This document shows, in pieces, positions 51,101-62,308 of a stretch of 64,000 bases of DNA. The stretch is from Anagrus nilaparvatae (lineage: Eukaryota; Arthropoda; Insecta; Hymenoptera; Mymaridae), in assembly GCA_022575985.1 (NCBI GenBank), contig JAKSXM010000247.1, forward strand, positions 2,627,501 to 2,691,500, in the 5' to 3' direction. A program made the position numbers and the translations under genes. Every line of letters starts with the position of its first letter. The first letter of the stretch is position 1. The notes under the pieces were generated by a model. It worked only from the letters and a program-made list of their open reading frames with translations. It did no database searches and was not told the DNA's origin.

Positions 51101-54100
51101 GGATGCACTAAAATCACTTCCAAAAGTAATTTTATCTCAAAATATATCGTCTAACCTTTTGAATGAGAGGTCGCAAGATCATTTTGACAAAATCGTTTTA
51201 CCACGGGAGTATCAGAAACACGACTAAATAGTCGCTAAAAATTTACTTTTTTTTTTATCATTAATAGAGTGCCAATCAGAGCTGAAGGCATCTAGAGGTC
51301 TGAAAACTTCGGGATCTTATTTTTTTAGGTGTACATTGACCTAATACAATTAGATTTTAAATATCTTTCCTGGGCCGATTCACTATATAGATCCGGACAT
51401 AGCCTTTACGATTTTTATCGAATATTTACAAAAATTTTTGAAAATTCACTAATTTTTCGAAAAAATTCTATTTTTTTTGTAAATCTAAGAAAGTTACTTT
51501 TTACAGTGTACTGTTTCAATCGTTTAAATTTCGGTAACCTATATGAAAAGCCAATTTGTGATCATACTGATGATGCATAGTGATACTGAGGGGCATATCC
51601 AAAAATTCATTTTGGAGGGGACGATTTAAAATTTTTTGTCAGGCACCCCTAAAATAAGGTTACGGTGCCCAAAAATTTTTGTAATTTTTCATACTAGCGG
51701 ATCTAAAACTCTTTTTATCGCCCACGACACGATTAGAAAAACGCGTTATCTCCCCTCTGAAAAAGAAATTGCGTTTTCAACTCACAACTATTTTTCATAA
51801 ATTTACAACTATTTTTTTATCTGATTCACCCTATTTTTTTGCTCCCTTGGTTAAAAATTGACTATTTTTTGCGTATTTACGTGCTTGTGTGCGTACTTGT
51901 ATCAAAATGAGTATTTTGTGTCATAATCAATTCAAATTTTCGAAATTTTGATAAAGTTATCCTATAAACCTCCATTTAGCACATTCGTTGCGTCATGGGC
52001 GGAATGCACCCATTATTTTAGAGATTTCTGTGCAAATTCGCCCATGGTTCAAGTGAAAGTTATGAAATGGGCTATTGAGGAAAGGTCTCGACTTGGACAA
52101 AAATTCTCCAGAAATGAAAAGTTGTGGAATGTGTTGGTTTTGGGCTAATTTGAAAGGGGAAACAAAATCGGATATTCCAACCCAGTGTTGCCCCCCCCCC
52201 AGGGGAGGGGGAAGCTGGGGCAAAACAGTTTTTTGCAAACAACTCAAAAAGTAAACAAAATATAAAAAAGTTTCAAATAAAAATTGTAGCTGAGAAAATT
52301 TCCGACGAAAATGGTTCTTAGAAATTTTTCAGTCGGAAGCACTGGGAATGAGCTATAAGCGATCAAAGTTAAGACATTTTTTACCAAATTTTTAAAAATT
52401 GATATTTCATGAAAGAAAAAAGGAACTCATTTTTGATGAGTTTTTTGATTTTTTAGTAGTCATATTAAAAGTGTTAGATATGGGTACCTATGTAAGGTTT
52501 TTAACATATAATAGTGGGGATGTAAAATTTTGCATGTATATGTTTCTGCACCCCAACACATAGGCGTTGCAACCCCTAGAACATGCGTTTTTTTTTAGTA
52601 TCCATTTTATGATGTTTGCAACTAAAAAAGCTTATAAATATGGGCAAATTTATTATGGAATTACTTATTAGAGATCCATATACTATTTATTCAACTCAAA
52701 ATATTTCAATGTAATTTTGTCTGTAAACGAGAACCATATTTTTCGAAAAAATTAAAAAATTGCGTTTGTTGGATTTACATGGTTTATTTGCCTGGAAAAT
52801 TTGATTTATTTTATATTTTTATAATATTTCAACTATTTTCAACATTTTTGGTACATAATAGTACAGTAGTAGCTTGAATCCAAAACCGTTTTTTGGCCAA
52901 AAAATGCTAAAAATTTTAAAATCATAGAAAAAATCGTTTTTATTAAGGCAAAATTACATTGAAATATGTGCATATTTTGAGTTGAATACATAGTATGGAT
53001 CTCTAATAAGTAATTCCATGATAAATTTTCCCATATTTATAAGCTTTTTTAGTTGCAAAAATGCAAACATCAAAAAATGGATATTAAAAAAAATGCACGT
53101 TCTAGGGGTTGCAACGCCTATGTGTGGGGGTGCAGAAACATATATATTCAAAAATTTACACCCCCATACATACTATTATATGTTAAAAACCTTGCATACC
53201 CATATCTAACACTTTTGACAACCAAAAAATCCAAAAAACTCATCAAAAACGCGTTCTTTTTTTTCGTTGTGAAATATCGATTTTTGAAAATTTAGTAAAA
53301 AAGGTCTAAACTTTGACCCCTTATAACTCGGTCCCAGTGCATCCTACTGAAAAATTACTAATGAACATTTTTATAGGAAATTTTCTCAGCTACAACTTTT
53401 CTTTTTATTTTTGCTTACTTTTTGAGTTATTTGCAAAAAACCGTTTTGCCCCAACTTTAGCCCCGCCCTGGGGGGGCCCAGCGCTGGGTTGGAATAAAAG
53501 GCTATTTTCTGCCGTAGGGAAACTTTTGCATGCTATTACTTTTCTTATTATAGCAGGTCGAAAACATGCGCAAGATTTCAGAAACTTTTTTAGGATAGCA
53601 AAACACGTTTTTTGGCGGGGGAAAACAGTATATTTAATTATTTTTTATTTCATAGTATGATAATTTAGAAATATTGGAGGGGGGCAAGTGCCAGTATATC
53701 AATAGTACATTTTTAACCAAGGGAGCAAAAAAAAAGAACGGCTTCGCCTCGGATGTTAATTAACCTGCGATCTGGGTTATTCTTTTTTTGTTCCCATGGA
53801 CAAAACTAAATTTTTCTTTCTCAGTGGGGAGAAAACGCGTTTTTTTCGATCTCATAAGAGCAAATGGTTATCTAGGTGATTCTTTATTTTTTGCTCCTTT
53901 ATTTAAAAATGTACTATTAATTTGTATAAATTAAATTATTAATAAAAGATATAAATCATTTTAAACATTTTAGAAATTTTTTTTTAAATAAAATAATTAC
54001 ATTATTTTTTTTAAATACTTTACTTGTGATTACCCCTATAGACAGTATGGAAAAAGAGGGTGGTGCGTGTTCTCAATAAGACTTGTTGAATAATTATTTT

Positions 54101-54553
54101 CCAGGTTTTCAATAAAACAATTTTATTTTTGAAAGTAAATTATACTTTTAATAAAATATTGTTTCTGTACAAATATACATTATGATTATACTCTCATTAT
54201 AATTGCATTATCTCAATTATCTACATTATTCACTATTCTATCTCAATTTTTAAAAATTAAAATAAAAAAAATTAAATAACATTAAATTTTCAACAGGTAT
54301 TTATTACGTGCTTGGTACAATTGGTTTTGGTTTTGCAAGAAGAAGATCTATTTCAGAAAGTTTACTTTTTCCATTAGATTTTACTGCCGCTGGAGGACTT
54401 TCAACAATCAGTGGACATGTTAGAGTTCTCTATGGTATATACCTTGAAGGTGCTGTTGTAATAGCAGCAATAACTGTGGCTGTTTTAAAACTTTCAGCTA
54501 CCCAAAGTTTTACTAACATTGGACTAAAATATGGTTTAGTAACCTACGCGTAA
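45128..54553 (+). CDS. Two-pore-domain potassium-channel-like protein with degenerate second pore
   Basis: Six coding exons: 45128-45411, 46289-46371, 46827-47084, 47152-47481, 48236-48472 and 54297-54553; the joined frame is 482 residues with all phases agreeing and GT-AG introns. A long basic N-terminal tail (Arg/Lys-rich at 30-55) precedes M1 (about 200-225). A large extracellular cap is rich in charged helix (about 226-295). Pore loop 1 contains TTLGFG (316-321), M2 spans about 332-358 and M3 about 388-411. Pore loop 2 shows STISGH (433-438) where K2P channels carry a TxGxG filter, then M4 (440-462) and a short tail. The layout is that of a K2P subunit setting resting potential, but potassium selectivity of loop 2 is doubtful. 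The last intron (5.8 kb) is full of repeats. I cannot name the ortholog. Confidence 0.85.
48690..48880. repeat. Copy 1 of an intronic repeat (agtacatttttaac family)
   Basis: Contains aaaacgcgtttttttcgatct, agtacatttttaaccaaggg and gttaattaacatccgaggcg. Related copies lie at 51715-51850, 53701-53930 and 59096-59275. In intron 5 of the K2P-like gene. Confidence 0.7.
49100..50129. other. Part of K2P intron 5, no defined feature
   Basis: Short frames (such as 75 codons at 49316-49543) lack domains and splice context. Repeat-like prose of phrases such as gacca-cttttta recurs weakly. Confidence 0.4.
50130..50580 (+). repeat. Three imperfect ~150-bp tandem units
   Basis: The phrases tttgattacagagtctcaaaaa and actcgtttggggaggg with a following gggg-cactggggt recur around 50165-50265, 50320-50430 and 50475-50575, each more diverged than the last. 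No coding meaning. Confidence 0.65.
51405..51509. mobile_element. Right half of a CACTG-family MITE
   Basis: From acgatttttatcgaatatttac to gttactttttacagtgta it matches the right arm of the 40077 copy. The left half is missing. Confidence 0.8.
51715..51850. repeat. Copy 2 of the agtacatttttaac repeat, inverted and truncated
   Basis: Carries aaaacgcgttatctcccctctgaaaaagaaatt, then ttgctcccttggttaaaaa in the reverse direction. Internal pieces are missing. Confidence 0.6.
52080..53515. repeat. 1.4-kb foldback in K2P intron 5
   Basis: The left arm (ctcgacttggacaaaaattc, gtggaatgtgttggtt, ggggcaaaacagttttttgc) is mirrored at 53400-53500. Inner arms (gatgagttttttga, atgggtacc, cccacacatagg) pair around a centre near 52860. 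Same family as 29245-30600. A C run at 52189-52200 breaks the left arm. Confidence 0.8.
53701..53930. mobile_element. Copy 3 of the agtacatttttaac repeat, complete TIR form
   Basis: aatagtacatttttaaccaa at the left and ttatttaaaaatgtactatta at the right form terminal inverted repeats of about 20-38 bases, so this 230-base copy shows the family to be a MITE. The interior has the gttaattaac and acgcgtttttttcgatct words. Confidence 0.75.
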
Positions 54554-54691
54554 TAATAGTGCATTATATGTTAAATAATTCAAATATGTGATATATGATG
54601 ATAAATCAATGATAATTTCAATTTTTGTTCAACAACTTTATGCAAAGATTTTTTTATAAAAATTTTTAATTAAAATTTATAAGTACATGAT

Positions 54692-54697
54692 AATAAA
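54692..54697 (+). terminator. Poly(A) signal for the K2P-like gene
   Basis: AATAAA 139 bases after the stop codon, before the convergent tid gene. Confidence 0.45.
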
Positions 54698-54912
54698 ATA
54701 ACAAACAAATTTTATAAATTCAAGAGTCAAAATAGTTCATACACTTAATATTTAAACATAAGAACATAAAAACTTGGCCAAGAAAAACTGTATTCACTGT
54801 ACACATAAGGCTCACTAGTTTAAAAGAATTAGTCAACTTAACACAGCATTTTTAATTTTATATTTTTTTTCTTTACTGCTATTCACAATCAAAATATGAA
54901 AAAAGCTATTTT

Positions 54913-54918
54913 TTATTT
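54913..54918 (-). terminator. Poly(A) signal for tid
   Basis: AATAAA on the minus strand about 90 bases beyond the tid stop codon. The two convergent transcripts therefore end within about 220 bases of each other. Confidence 0.45.
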
Positions 54919-55006
54919 TATGAATAAGTCCTTAGATGCTGTTTTTTATGTATAGTTATCGCAAAATGCATAAATCTGGTACACTAAATTCTAAAAGTAT
55001 TTAGTT

Positions 55007-57687
55007 TCACGACATTTTTTGACAATTTACTTTAACATCATGATCAGATACTTCTTGATTTTTTGCTTTTGAATCTACTGTTATTTCCAAACCTTTTTCT
55101 TTATTGTTCAAAGCTTCTCGTATAGAATTTAACAAACCGTGTGTCTCTTCATAACAATGCTTTGTACCTAAAAACATTTTATATTTTTATAATAAAAAAT
55201 AAATAAATATATTAATTAATGTAAAAATTCTTTTGATTTATTTGTATTTGATACTAACTCGTACTTATATTTTTGTATGGGAAAATTATGTATAATTATT
55301 TCAAAAATAACACATATAATGTATAAATAAAATATTAAAGAAAAGTTAAAATATAATTTCATTAGTCAAATTAATTGTTTTGCTGAAATTAGTTAAGGTT
55401 TTTAGTTTACTTAACAAAATTTACTCAGGTAAATAAACTCACCACTTGAGTCTATCCAAATATTGCCCTCTTGAGCTTATCAAGTAACCCACTGTCCTGA
55501 CTCGCTTGAGTTTTCTCTGACGTGCCTAAAAAATGAATCTGACTTGTGTTAAAAAATAAAATATAAAAAAAAATAAAATACAGCAAATAAAGTTTTTATT
55601 TTTTTTTTTCGTATATTTAAATGTATTATTTACAATTAATTAATAACAACACGTTGAGGAACTCAAGCGATATCAGAAAGTCTAATCACAAAATTATCTA
55701 ACAAATTATTTTTAATAATGCCATAATCTTGAGCATTTCAACAATTATTTCTTGTTTTATCCTTACCATCCTTTGTTGAAGTAATTCCATAAATAGTACC
55801 ATTAGTATCTTTTTCTAATTCAGCATATGCTTGTATGAGAACTTTCTGTTTTTGACTTAATGAACTTGGAATTACTATTTTTATTTGTACGTAATGATCT
55901 CCAAAACCATGCGTATTCATTTTTTTTAATCCTTTGCCACTAAGTCGAATAAGAGTATGTGAAGAAGTTCCAGGGCGAATTTGAATTGTTTGATGTTCAT
56001 ATACACCTTCCACTCTAATTGTACCACCAAGGACAGCTTGAGACAAAGAAATTTCAGCTTCAGAGTGAACATCGGGTCCATCGCGTTTAAAATATTTTGA
56101 TTTTTCTACCCTGAATGTTATGAATATTTCCTTGTTACCATTAATTGCCATTCTTACTGTCTGACCATCTTCAACACCAGCTGGTACAGGAACTGTCACC
56201 TTTTTTTGTTGAACCTAAAATTTATAATGTTATTAATAATAAATAATAGACTACATTTTTTTCTTAGTGATGATAAAATATTTACTGATTGTCCTTTTGC
56301 TTCACATTCAGTGCATGGGTATTTGATATAAACTCTAGTACCATGGCACTGTCTGCAAGTAGAACGCATGACAAATGGACCAGTGCTAATAGTTTCCATG
56401 CCAGTTCCATTACAATAATGACATCTAATAGGTTTTGTACCAAGTTCACATCGAGACCCTTGACATTTTGGACAAACATCAATTACGTTTACAACTATAT
56501 CTTTATTTACACCCCTGGCAGCTTGTTGAAATGTTAAATTCATTATCACCTACAGAAAAAAAATTTGTATATTTTGTACACTATAATTAAAAAAAATTAA
56601 ACATACCTCTTGTGCAGAGCCAAAACCATATTTGGATTCTGCAAAATCTTCAAAATCGTCAAAACCACTGTTTTTAAAACCAGCTTCTCCAAATATTTTT
56701 CTGAACAGCTCTTCTGGATTAATAGTTGACTTAAATTGCCAATTGAAATCACGTGTACTCTGGTCTCTTCCTCCTCCAGCTCCTGAAGAACCCATTCCCA
56801 TTTGTTCAGCAGTAGCTCCCCAAGTATCAAATTCTTTTCTTTTAGTTTCATCACTCAAAACTTCATAAGCTTCCGATACTTCCTGAAATTTTTTACTAGC
56901 ATTTGGATCACTTTTATTTGTATCTGGGTGATACTTTTTAGCTAACTGATAATAAGCTTTTTTAATGTCTTTGGCTGAAGAATTTCTTGAAACACCAAGA
57001 ACTTCATAATAATTTCGTTTTGCTAAGGCTGTACTTGATAAATGAAACTGTCTACAATTTTGTAAGAATCTACTTGAACAACCTGTAATTATTAAAATAA
57101 AATAAACTCATAAAAAGCAGTCTGCTATGCACAACTTTAATAAATTAAATTAATAAAATTATCGAAAAAATTATTCATTCACAAATGTAAAAATTAAAAA
57201 ATTAAAAAACTAGTTTCGTCATTTAAAAATTTTAGAACAAAAAAGTTTTTTATAAATTTTACAAAATAAGTTTTTAGGGTTACAGTCACGTGGAACTTTA
57301 ATTTGCAGGTAATATAGGTTATAATTGTTTAAATCTTAATTTTATTGCAACTAAATTTTATTTTTATAAACAAATAAATTATAGAAAATCATTCTATTTG
57401 AAAATTAAATAATAACAAAGAAAGTTCTGACATTATAAATTTTTTATTTAAATATTACGAAACGTTTATATGATGTAACAAGATCAGAAAGTAGAAGACG
57501 GTACTTTACATATTTGCGTTTTTCCATATTTCCAATGATTGGCAAGTAATGCCGATGTAATGAATTGTCGACGAATTATTAGGCATCCTTTAGATAAATC
57601 ATTAATTAATTTATGTGGATTATTTCTTCCTATTATGCTTAAATTATGACTCTTTAAAATCGTAGCGATACTTTTACCGGTAGCCAT
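55007..57687 (-). CDS. l(2)tid: Mitochondrial DnaJ (Tid1/DNAJA3), l(2)tid ortholog
   Basis: Five coding exons: 57510-57687, 56607-57082, 56286-56549, 55767-56214 and 55007-55167; the joined frame is 508 residues, near the family's usual length. The N-terminus (1-75) is basic and Asp/Glu-poor, like a mitochondrial presequence. The J domain (about 83-148) has the HPD tripeptide at 111-113 that stimulates Hsp70 ATPase. A Gly-rich stretch follows. The zinc centre has four Cys pairs (244/247, 261/264, 283/286, 297/300), though the first and last boxes deviate from CxxCxGxG (CQGSR, CEAKG). The C-terminal substrate domain starts after [11 protein letters not shown]. The ATG at 57687 is preferred for its AACATGG context; an in-frame ATG at 57705 is possible. 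It is a co-chaperone of mitochondrial Hsp70. Reading through the exon 4 donor gives a shorter alternative tail (see findings). Confidence 0.95.
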
Positions 57688-58133
57688 GTTGACTATAAAA
57701 GACATACACACTTTTCCGAGCTATACTATATATATATTCAGAATGCTATCACATAAATGAACTAAAATCATTCGTGACTTCTTGTGAATGTGAATATCCT
57801 CGTCGAGGAATACTTTGAACTAAATGATATATGTATAATTATATTTAAATTTGTCTTATTATTGCAAAATTTATTTTTTTTTTTACGTTTTCCTAATTAT
57901 TTTATTTTATGTGCGGTACATATTATATTTTTAAAATTCTGCAAAAACAATCGCAAAAAATGTTAATAAAGTGCTGCCCTCTGAGCACCCTCTAACATAC
58001 CAATATTATAATAATCAGAAAAGCTATATGTTTTGCTTTTCGGGGTAAATCGGGGTCAGTTTGCGCGCAGTGGTGGCGAGTGTTTGATGCTATAGTAAAT
58101 CTTTGATTAAGTGTTACTTGATCAAATTAAATT
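57688..58133. promoter_or_regulatory. Shared head-to-head promoter of tid and insomniac
   Basis: Only 446 bases separate the two start codons, so both 5' leaders and promoters lie here. No clear TATA box for either gene, as expected for broad expression. A minus-strand TATATATA at about 57725-57735 sits too close to the tid ATG to be certain. Confidence 0.55.
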
Positions 58134-59354
58134 ATGGCTGAATTTTGTGGCTCAAATTCTCATCCAGTTACGAAAAATCATTTACCAACAAGATGCAATA
58201 ATCAGTGGGTCAGACTTAACATTGGTGGAACTTATTTTTTAACAGCTAAAACAACTTTAACAAGAGATCCGAATTCTTTTCTTTGTCGTTTATGTCAAGA
58301 AGACTCCGATCTCATTTCTGACAGGGTTAGTTTCATGATATTTTCGTAAACTATTTTAACAGTCATAATTTTGTTTTTGTGTTGTAATAGTTTCTTGCAA
58401 TATCTTGTATTATAATTATTATCAATATTACTTTATATTTACATTAAAAATTATTTGTGTTCGTAAGTGCATGTGCGCGCACGCGTTCTGACTATTGCTC
58501 TTTTTTTAAAAGTACATTGGCCTATATTTCTCTTTTTCGTTAATATTCTAGGACGAAACTGGAGCATACCTTATTGATAGAGATCCAACATACTTCAGTC
58601 CGATTCTTAATTACCTGAGACATGGGAAACTCGTTATAAACAAAGATTTGGCTGAAGAAGGTGTTCTTGAAGAAGCTGAATTTTATAATATCACTGAGCT
58701 TATAAGACTAGTCAAAGAAAGAATCATACTAAGAGATACTCGGCCCTCTAAAGATTCTAAAAAACATGTGTACAGAGTTATACAGTGCCATGAAGACGAA
58801 TTAACTCAAATGGTTTCAACTATGTCTGATGGTTGGAAATTTGAACAGGTAATACAATATACATTTGCTTTTATTTGCTGCAACTGATATTCATAATTTT
58901 ATTGATTATTTATATTTGTATTTATATATTTATATTTTTTTTTTTCAGTTAATCAATATTGGATCGCAATACAATTATGGAAACGATGATCATGCAGAAT
59001 TTTTGTGTGTTGTCAGTCGCGAGTATGGACCTACACAAATACCTAGCAAGGAACAAGAATCAACTGATCGAGTTAAGGTAATACAAAATTTTTCTCAATA
59101 GTACATTTTTAACTAAGGGAGCAAAAAAAAAAGAATGGCCCAGATCACATGTTAATTAACATCCGAGGCGAAGCTGAGGATAGTAAACTGCGATCTGGAG
59201 CCTTTCTTTTTTCTCCTATGGACAAAACGAAATTTTTCTTTCTCAGAGGGGAGAAAACGCGTTTTTTTCGATCTAGGAAGAAAATATTGTTAAGCATGTT
59301 AATAAAATATTAAATTTTTTTTAGGTTCTTCAGCAGAAAGGTTCAAGAATGTAA
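58134..59354 (+). CDS. inc: Insomniac, KCTD2/5/17-type Cul3 adaptor
   Basis: Four coding exons: 58134-58325, 58552-58848, 58949-59077 and 59325-59354; the joined frame is 215 residues with phase 0 introns throughout. The BTB/T1 domain (about 22-130) opens with [18 protein letters not shown] and continues across the first intron into [15 protein letters not shown]. The C-terminal region has [19 protein letters not shown] and [10 protein letters not shown], and ends KGSRM, all hallmarks of this KCTD subgroup. In Drosophila the ortholog insomniac pairs with Cullin-3 to promote sleep. The last exon codes only nine residues plus stop. Intron 3 is 247 bases, most of it a repeat copy. Confidence 0.95.
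59096..59275. mobile_element. Copy 4 of the agtacatttttaac repeat, in inc intron 3
   Basis: Starts caatagtacatttttaacta 19 bases after the exon 3 donor and includes gttaattaacatccgagg and acgcgtttttttcgatct. The right terminal repeat is lost. It makes up about 180 of the 247 intron bases. Confidence 0.75.
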
Positions 59355-60763
59355 TATTCAAGTTCAATCCAAGTCTCTATCTTCAGTTGTTTGACTAGTT
59401 TGTGGCCATTATTAAAATATTTAACAAGAAAGTCTAAGGTTAATGTCTCTTGGCCAAGAAATACAAGTTAAGTAGAGACTGGATTAGAAAATGAGTAATT
59501 AAATTATATTATATTTTCCTCTTCATGTGAGGATATTTCCTGTAAATTAATTAATTTTATCATAAAATTATGATATAATGAACTGTGTGGATAAAAATTT
59601 TTATTGTTTTATAAAAGAAAAACGTACAATTAAATTAATCAAAAGATTCAAATAAATCTAAAATATGACCAAAGGCATTCTAAATTCTTAAAAGTAATTG
59701 ATTCAAAAGCTAAAGACTAAAACAATAACAAATAAATTTTTTATAAAACAAGAAAATTTAGTCAATTCCTTAAATGGAAAAATTTATACATATATTTGTT
59801 CTGTAAATTGAGCCTATCTTACACATATGTAAATATAATATATCTGTGAAGATATTTATAAAAACAATACCTTCGCACTGCCGTCAAAACATAAAATATT
59901 AATGTTATTTACAATATGGATTTTCTATTGTCCAGTTATACATGCATTTAAAAAACATAAATTTAACATTTAGCAAGTAATAATATAAAATCTTTAAAAA
60001 TAAAAGTACAAGGTCTCTTACATAATAAGTGATATTAAACTATTATACTTAAACATTTTATACAATCACAAATATTAAAAAGTTTAATATACACCATTAA
60101 ATTCTTTATTAACTTTTATTGTTTTATTTGGTATTAGTTTTTTGACAAATTTTTATAAATATACTTACCATTTTTTTGTAATAATAATTTTTTTACACAA
60201 CAAAACTAATTTAATATTTTTAAATTTCAAAAAAACTAAACAGAAATTTTGTAAATTTATAATAAAAACATTAGGTATAAAAATTTACAAAATATAGTGT
60301 CACTTTATGTAGTAAAACTTGAGTGCAATATAATTAACATTTACAAATAATATATATCCACATTGTAGGGTCTTGTAATTTATTTTAAACATCGTATTGT
60401 CCTTAAATTTTGTGATAGTTCATAAGTGCTATATTCTTATTAACGAGCTTCTAAATACTTAATCGTATAAAAAGAATGTAGCTTACTTATAAAACAATAT
60501 TTTAATCTGGACAATGCACTTAGCCGTAGAAAAAAAGGGTGACCAATACTTTTGTATTATATATAAGCTTAATTATTTGCATCTAGATGAATAAATTGTA
60601 TATAATATCAATGATAATCAACCCTAGTAACTTTCTTTCTATACTATGTAATATTATGTAAGAATAGAAAAATTTATTTCATTGTTTGTGTTATACATAT
60701 GAAGAAATTGTATTTAAAGAAATAAAACAAATAATCTAACTTATTATTAAAAAAACAGTATTA
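59355..60763. other. 3' region of inc and convergent spacer
   Basis: AT-rich and frame-free. Probably a long 3' UTR of inc (several AATAAA-like words from 59600 on) followed by spacer up to the LAMTOR2 3' end. Confidence 0.45.
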
Positions 60764-60769
60764 TTTATT
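60764..60769 (-). terminator. Poly(A) signal for LAMTOR2
   Basis: AATAAA on the minus strand about 28 bases past the stop codon. Confidence 0.5.
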
Positions 60770-60796
60770 TCAAGTTTCAACAAAACATATCACAGT

Positions 60797-61270
60797 TCAT
60801 GGCATACTTGCTATCATTCTCAAAGGATCATCTAGATATTTTGCTAAAGCTTGCGCTTTTTCTCTCAATAGTCCAAATGCTACATTTTCTTTTGCATATA
60901 AACACAGTAATAAATTTGCAACTTCGGTTATAACGACTTTTCCTTCAGCACATTCCATAAGTACAAATTGAAGTTCATCTTCTTTAAAAGCATTACGCCC
61001 ATTTTTTTCATATGCCGACCAAATATTACTTGCAATTGCAGCTGTCACTCTCGATGCATGAACACCAGATTCTTTATCGCCAAAACCACTATAAGCCAAT
61101 AAGGCACCATCTCGGTTTAAAAGCCTAAATAATTTCATAAAATTTTGGTGGAAATCATGATAATTATGCAGATGATATACAATCAGTTACAAGATTACTT
61201 ACAATGTATTTTCAATACCTCCAGTATTTGCTTGACTCAAGACTTGAGTCAGTGCCTTTGGTTTCAGCAT
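60797..61270 (-). CDS. Lamtor2: Ragulator subunit LAMTOR2 (roadblock/LC7 fold)
   Basis: Two coding exons: 61203-61270 and 60797-61124; the joined frame is 131 residues. It opens [18 protein letters not shown] and continues with [29 protein letters not shown], and [15 protein letters not shown], the conserved core of LAMTOR2/p14. The intron (78 bases, GTAAGT donor, TTTAG acceptor) splits a Leu codon. In the Ragulator complex this subunit pairs with LAMTOR3 on late endosomes and lysosomes to anchor Rag GTPases for mTORC1 activation. About six extra residues (around ESGVHAS) lie between GD and RVTAA compared with the vertebrate protein. The methionine seen in exon 2 alone is not the start. Confidence 0.95.
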
Positions 61271-62308
61271 CCTATGATGTTAAGGCCTCTTCAAAAAAAT
61301 TTTACAAAATTTAGCTGCAAACAAAAACAATACAATGTTTGTAAATACCGTGGTCTATGAAGGTGGGGACGTTTTATAATGGTAGGAGAAAATTTGACTT
61401 GTTATGTTGCATGTTACTCGTTTAGGTAGAGAATGATAGTGAGTCATTGGAATTTATAAGTTAGAGAAAGAAAACCAAATGTTCTGAGTGATTATTATAA
61501 AATAAATAAAACAGTATATCTTGTATATTATACAATTTACAAAAATAAAATATAATTTAAGAAGGTGTGTATAATATACTTTTTAAATAATTATTTTGTT
61601 TATCACAAAAACGAAGATGACTTCAAAGTTAAATTTTGGAGTCAAGCATTATTTAAAAAATCTGTTTCTAAAAAGTAAATTTTATTTATACTCATAAACT
61701 ATTTAAATTATTTTATTTTTATTTAAAATTAATATATTTCTTACAAAATTTTTTATTCTAAATTAAGGCCAGTATAAATAAGTTAGACTCGTAAAGCATT
61801 GCATAAAAATTCACAGCTGATGTTAAATATACAACTATACACTTTAAATATTTATGTATTTTTAGTTAAAATAGGTAATGAAAATCCTCGAACTTTGAGT
61901 AATTGTTGTTAATTGTTGAATCATGTGCTAAAGTTGCGCGCGCATATTCGCGGGATATTTCAATTAAAATATATTTAAAAAAATTGTTCGATTGTCTTAT
62001 CTCTTGTACAAGACAGATAGTGGCACTTGTGATTCTTTGTAGATTAATGCATTGAAAGTTTTGATGTATATCGTTAAAGAAGTATGTGCTGTCGATTATT
62101 AAACCATTGGATATCTAGGCAAAGTGATTATTGGCTCGTCCAGAAAAAGAGCATTGAAAGTCATTATTGTTACATGTGTGTTTGTGTGTGTGCGCGCATT
62201 TTTGTGTAAAAAATCAACTAAAAATAATTAATCATTAATATAAATTAATATAGAATACGCTCGCATAGATTAAGTAAAATTTTAATATATTTGCATTAAA
62301 AAAATAAA
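61271..62308. promoter_or_regulatory. Divergent intergenic region, LAMTOR2 / MAPKAPK2
   Basis: Holds the upstream regions of two divergent genes. A GT-rich microsatellite-like run (about 62175-62195) and GC-rich gcgcgc words (61935-61940) are the only notable features. No TATA box is assigned. Confidence 0.45.

Noticed and set aside
56289..56868. Plus-strand frames of 78-82 codons
   Set aside because: Antisense to tid exons 2 and 3, whose minus-strand reading gives a full DnaJ protein.
57687..57711. Longer tid N-terminus starting upstream
   Set aside because: The extension begins with GTG; the ATG at 57705 has a poor context compared with AACATGG at 57687, so the shorter form was preferred.
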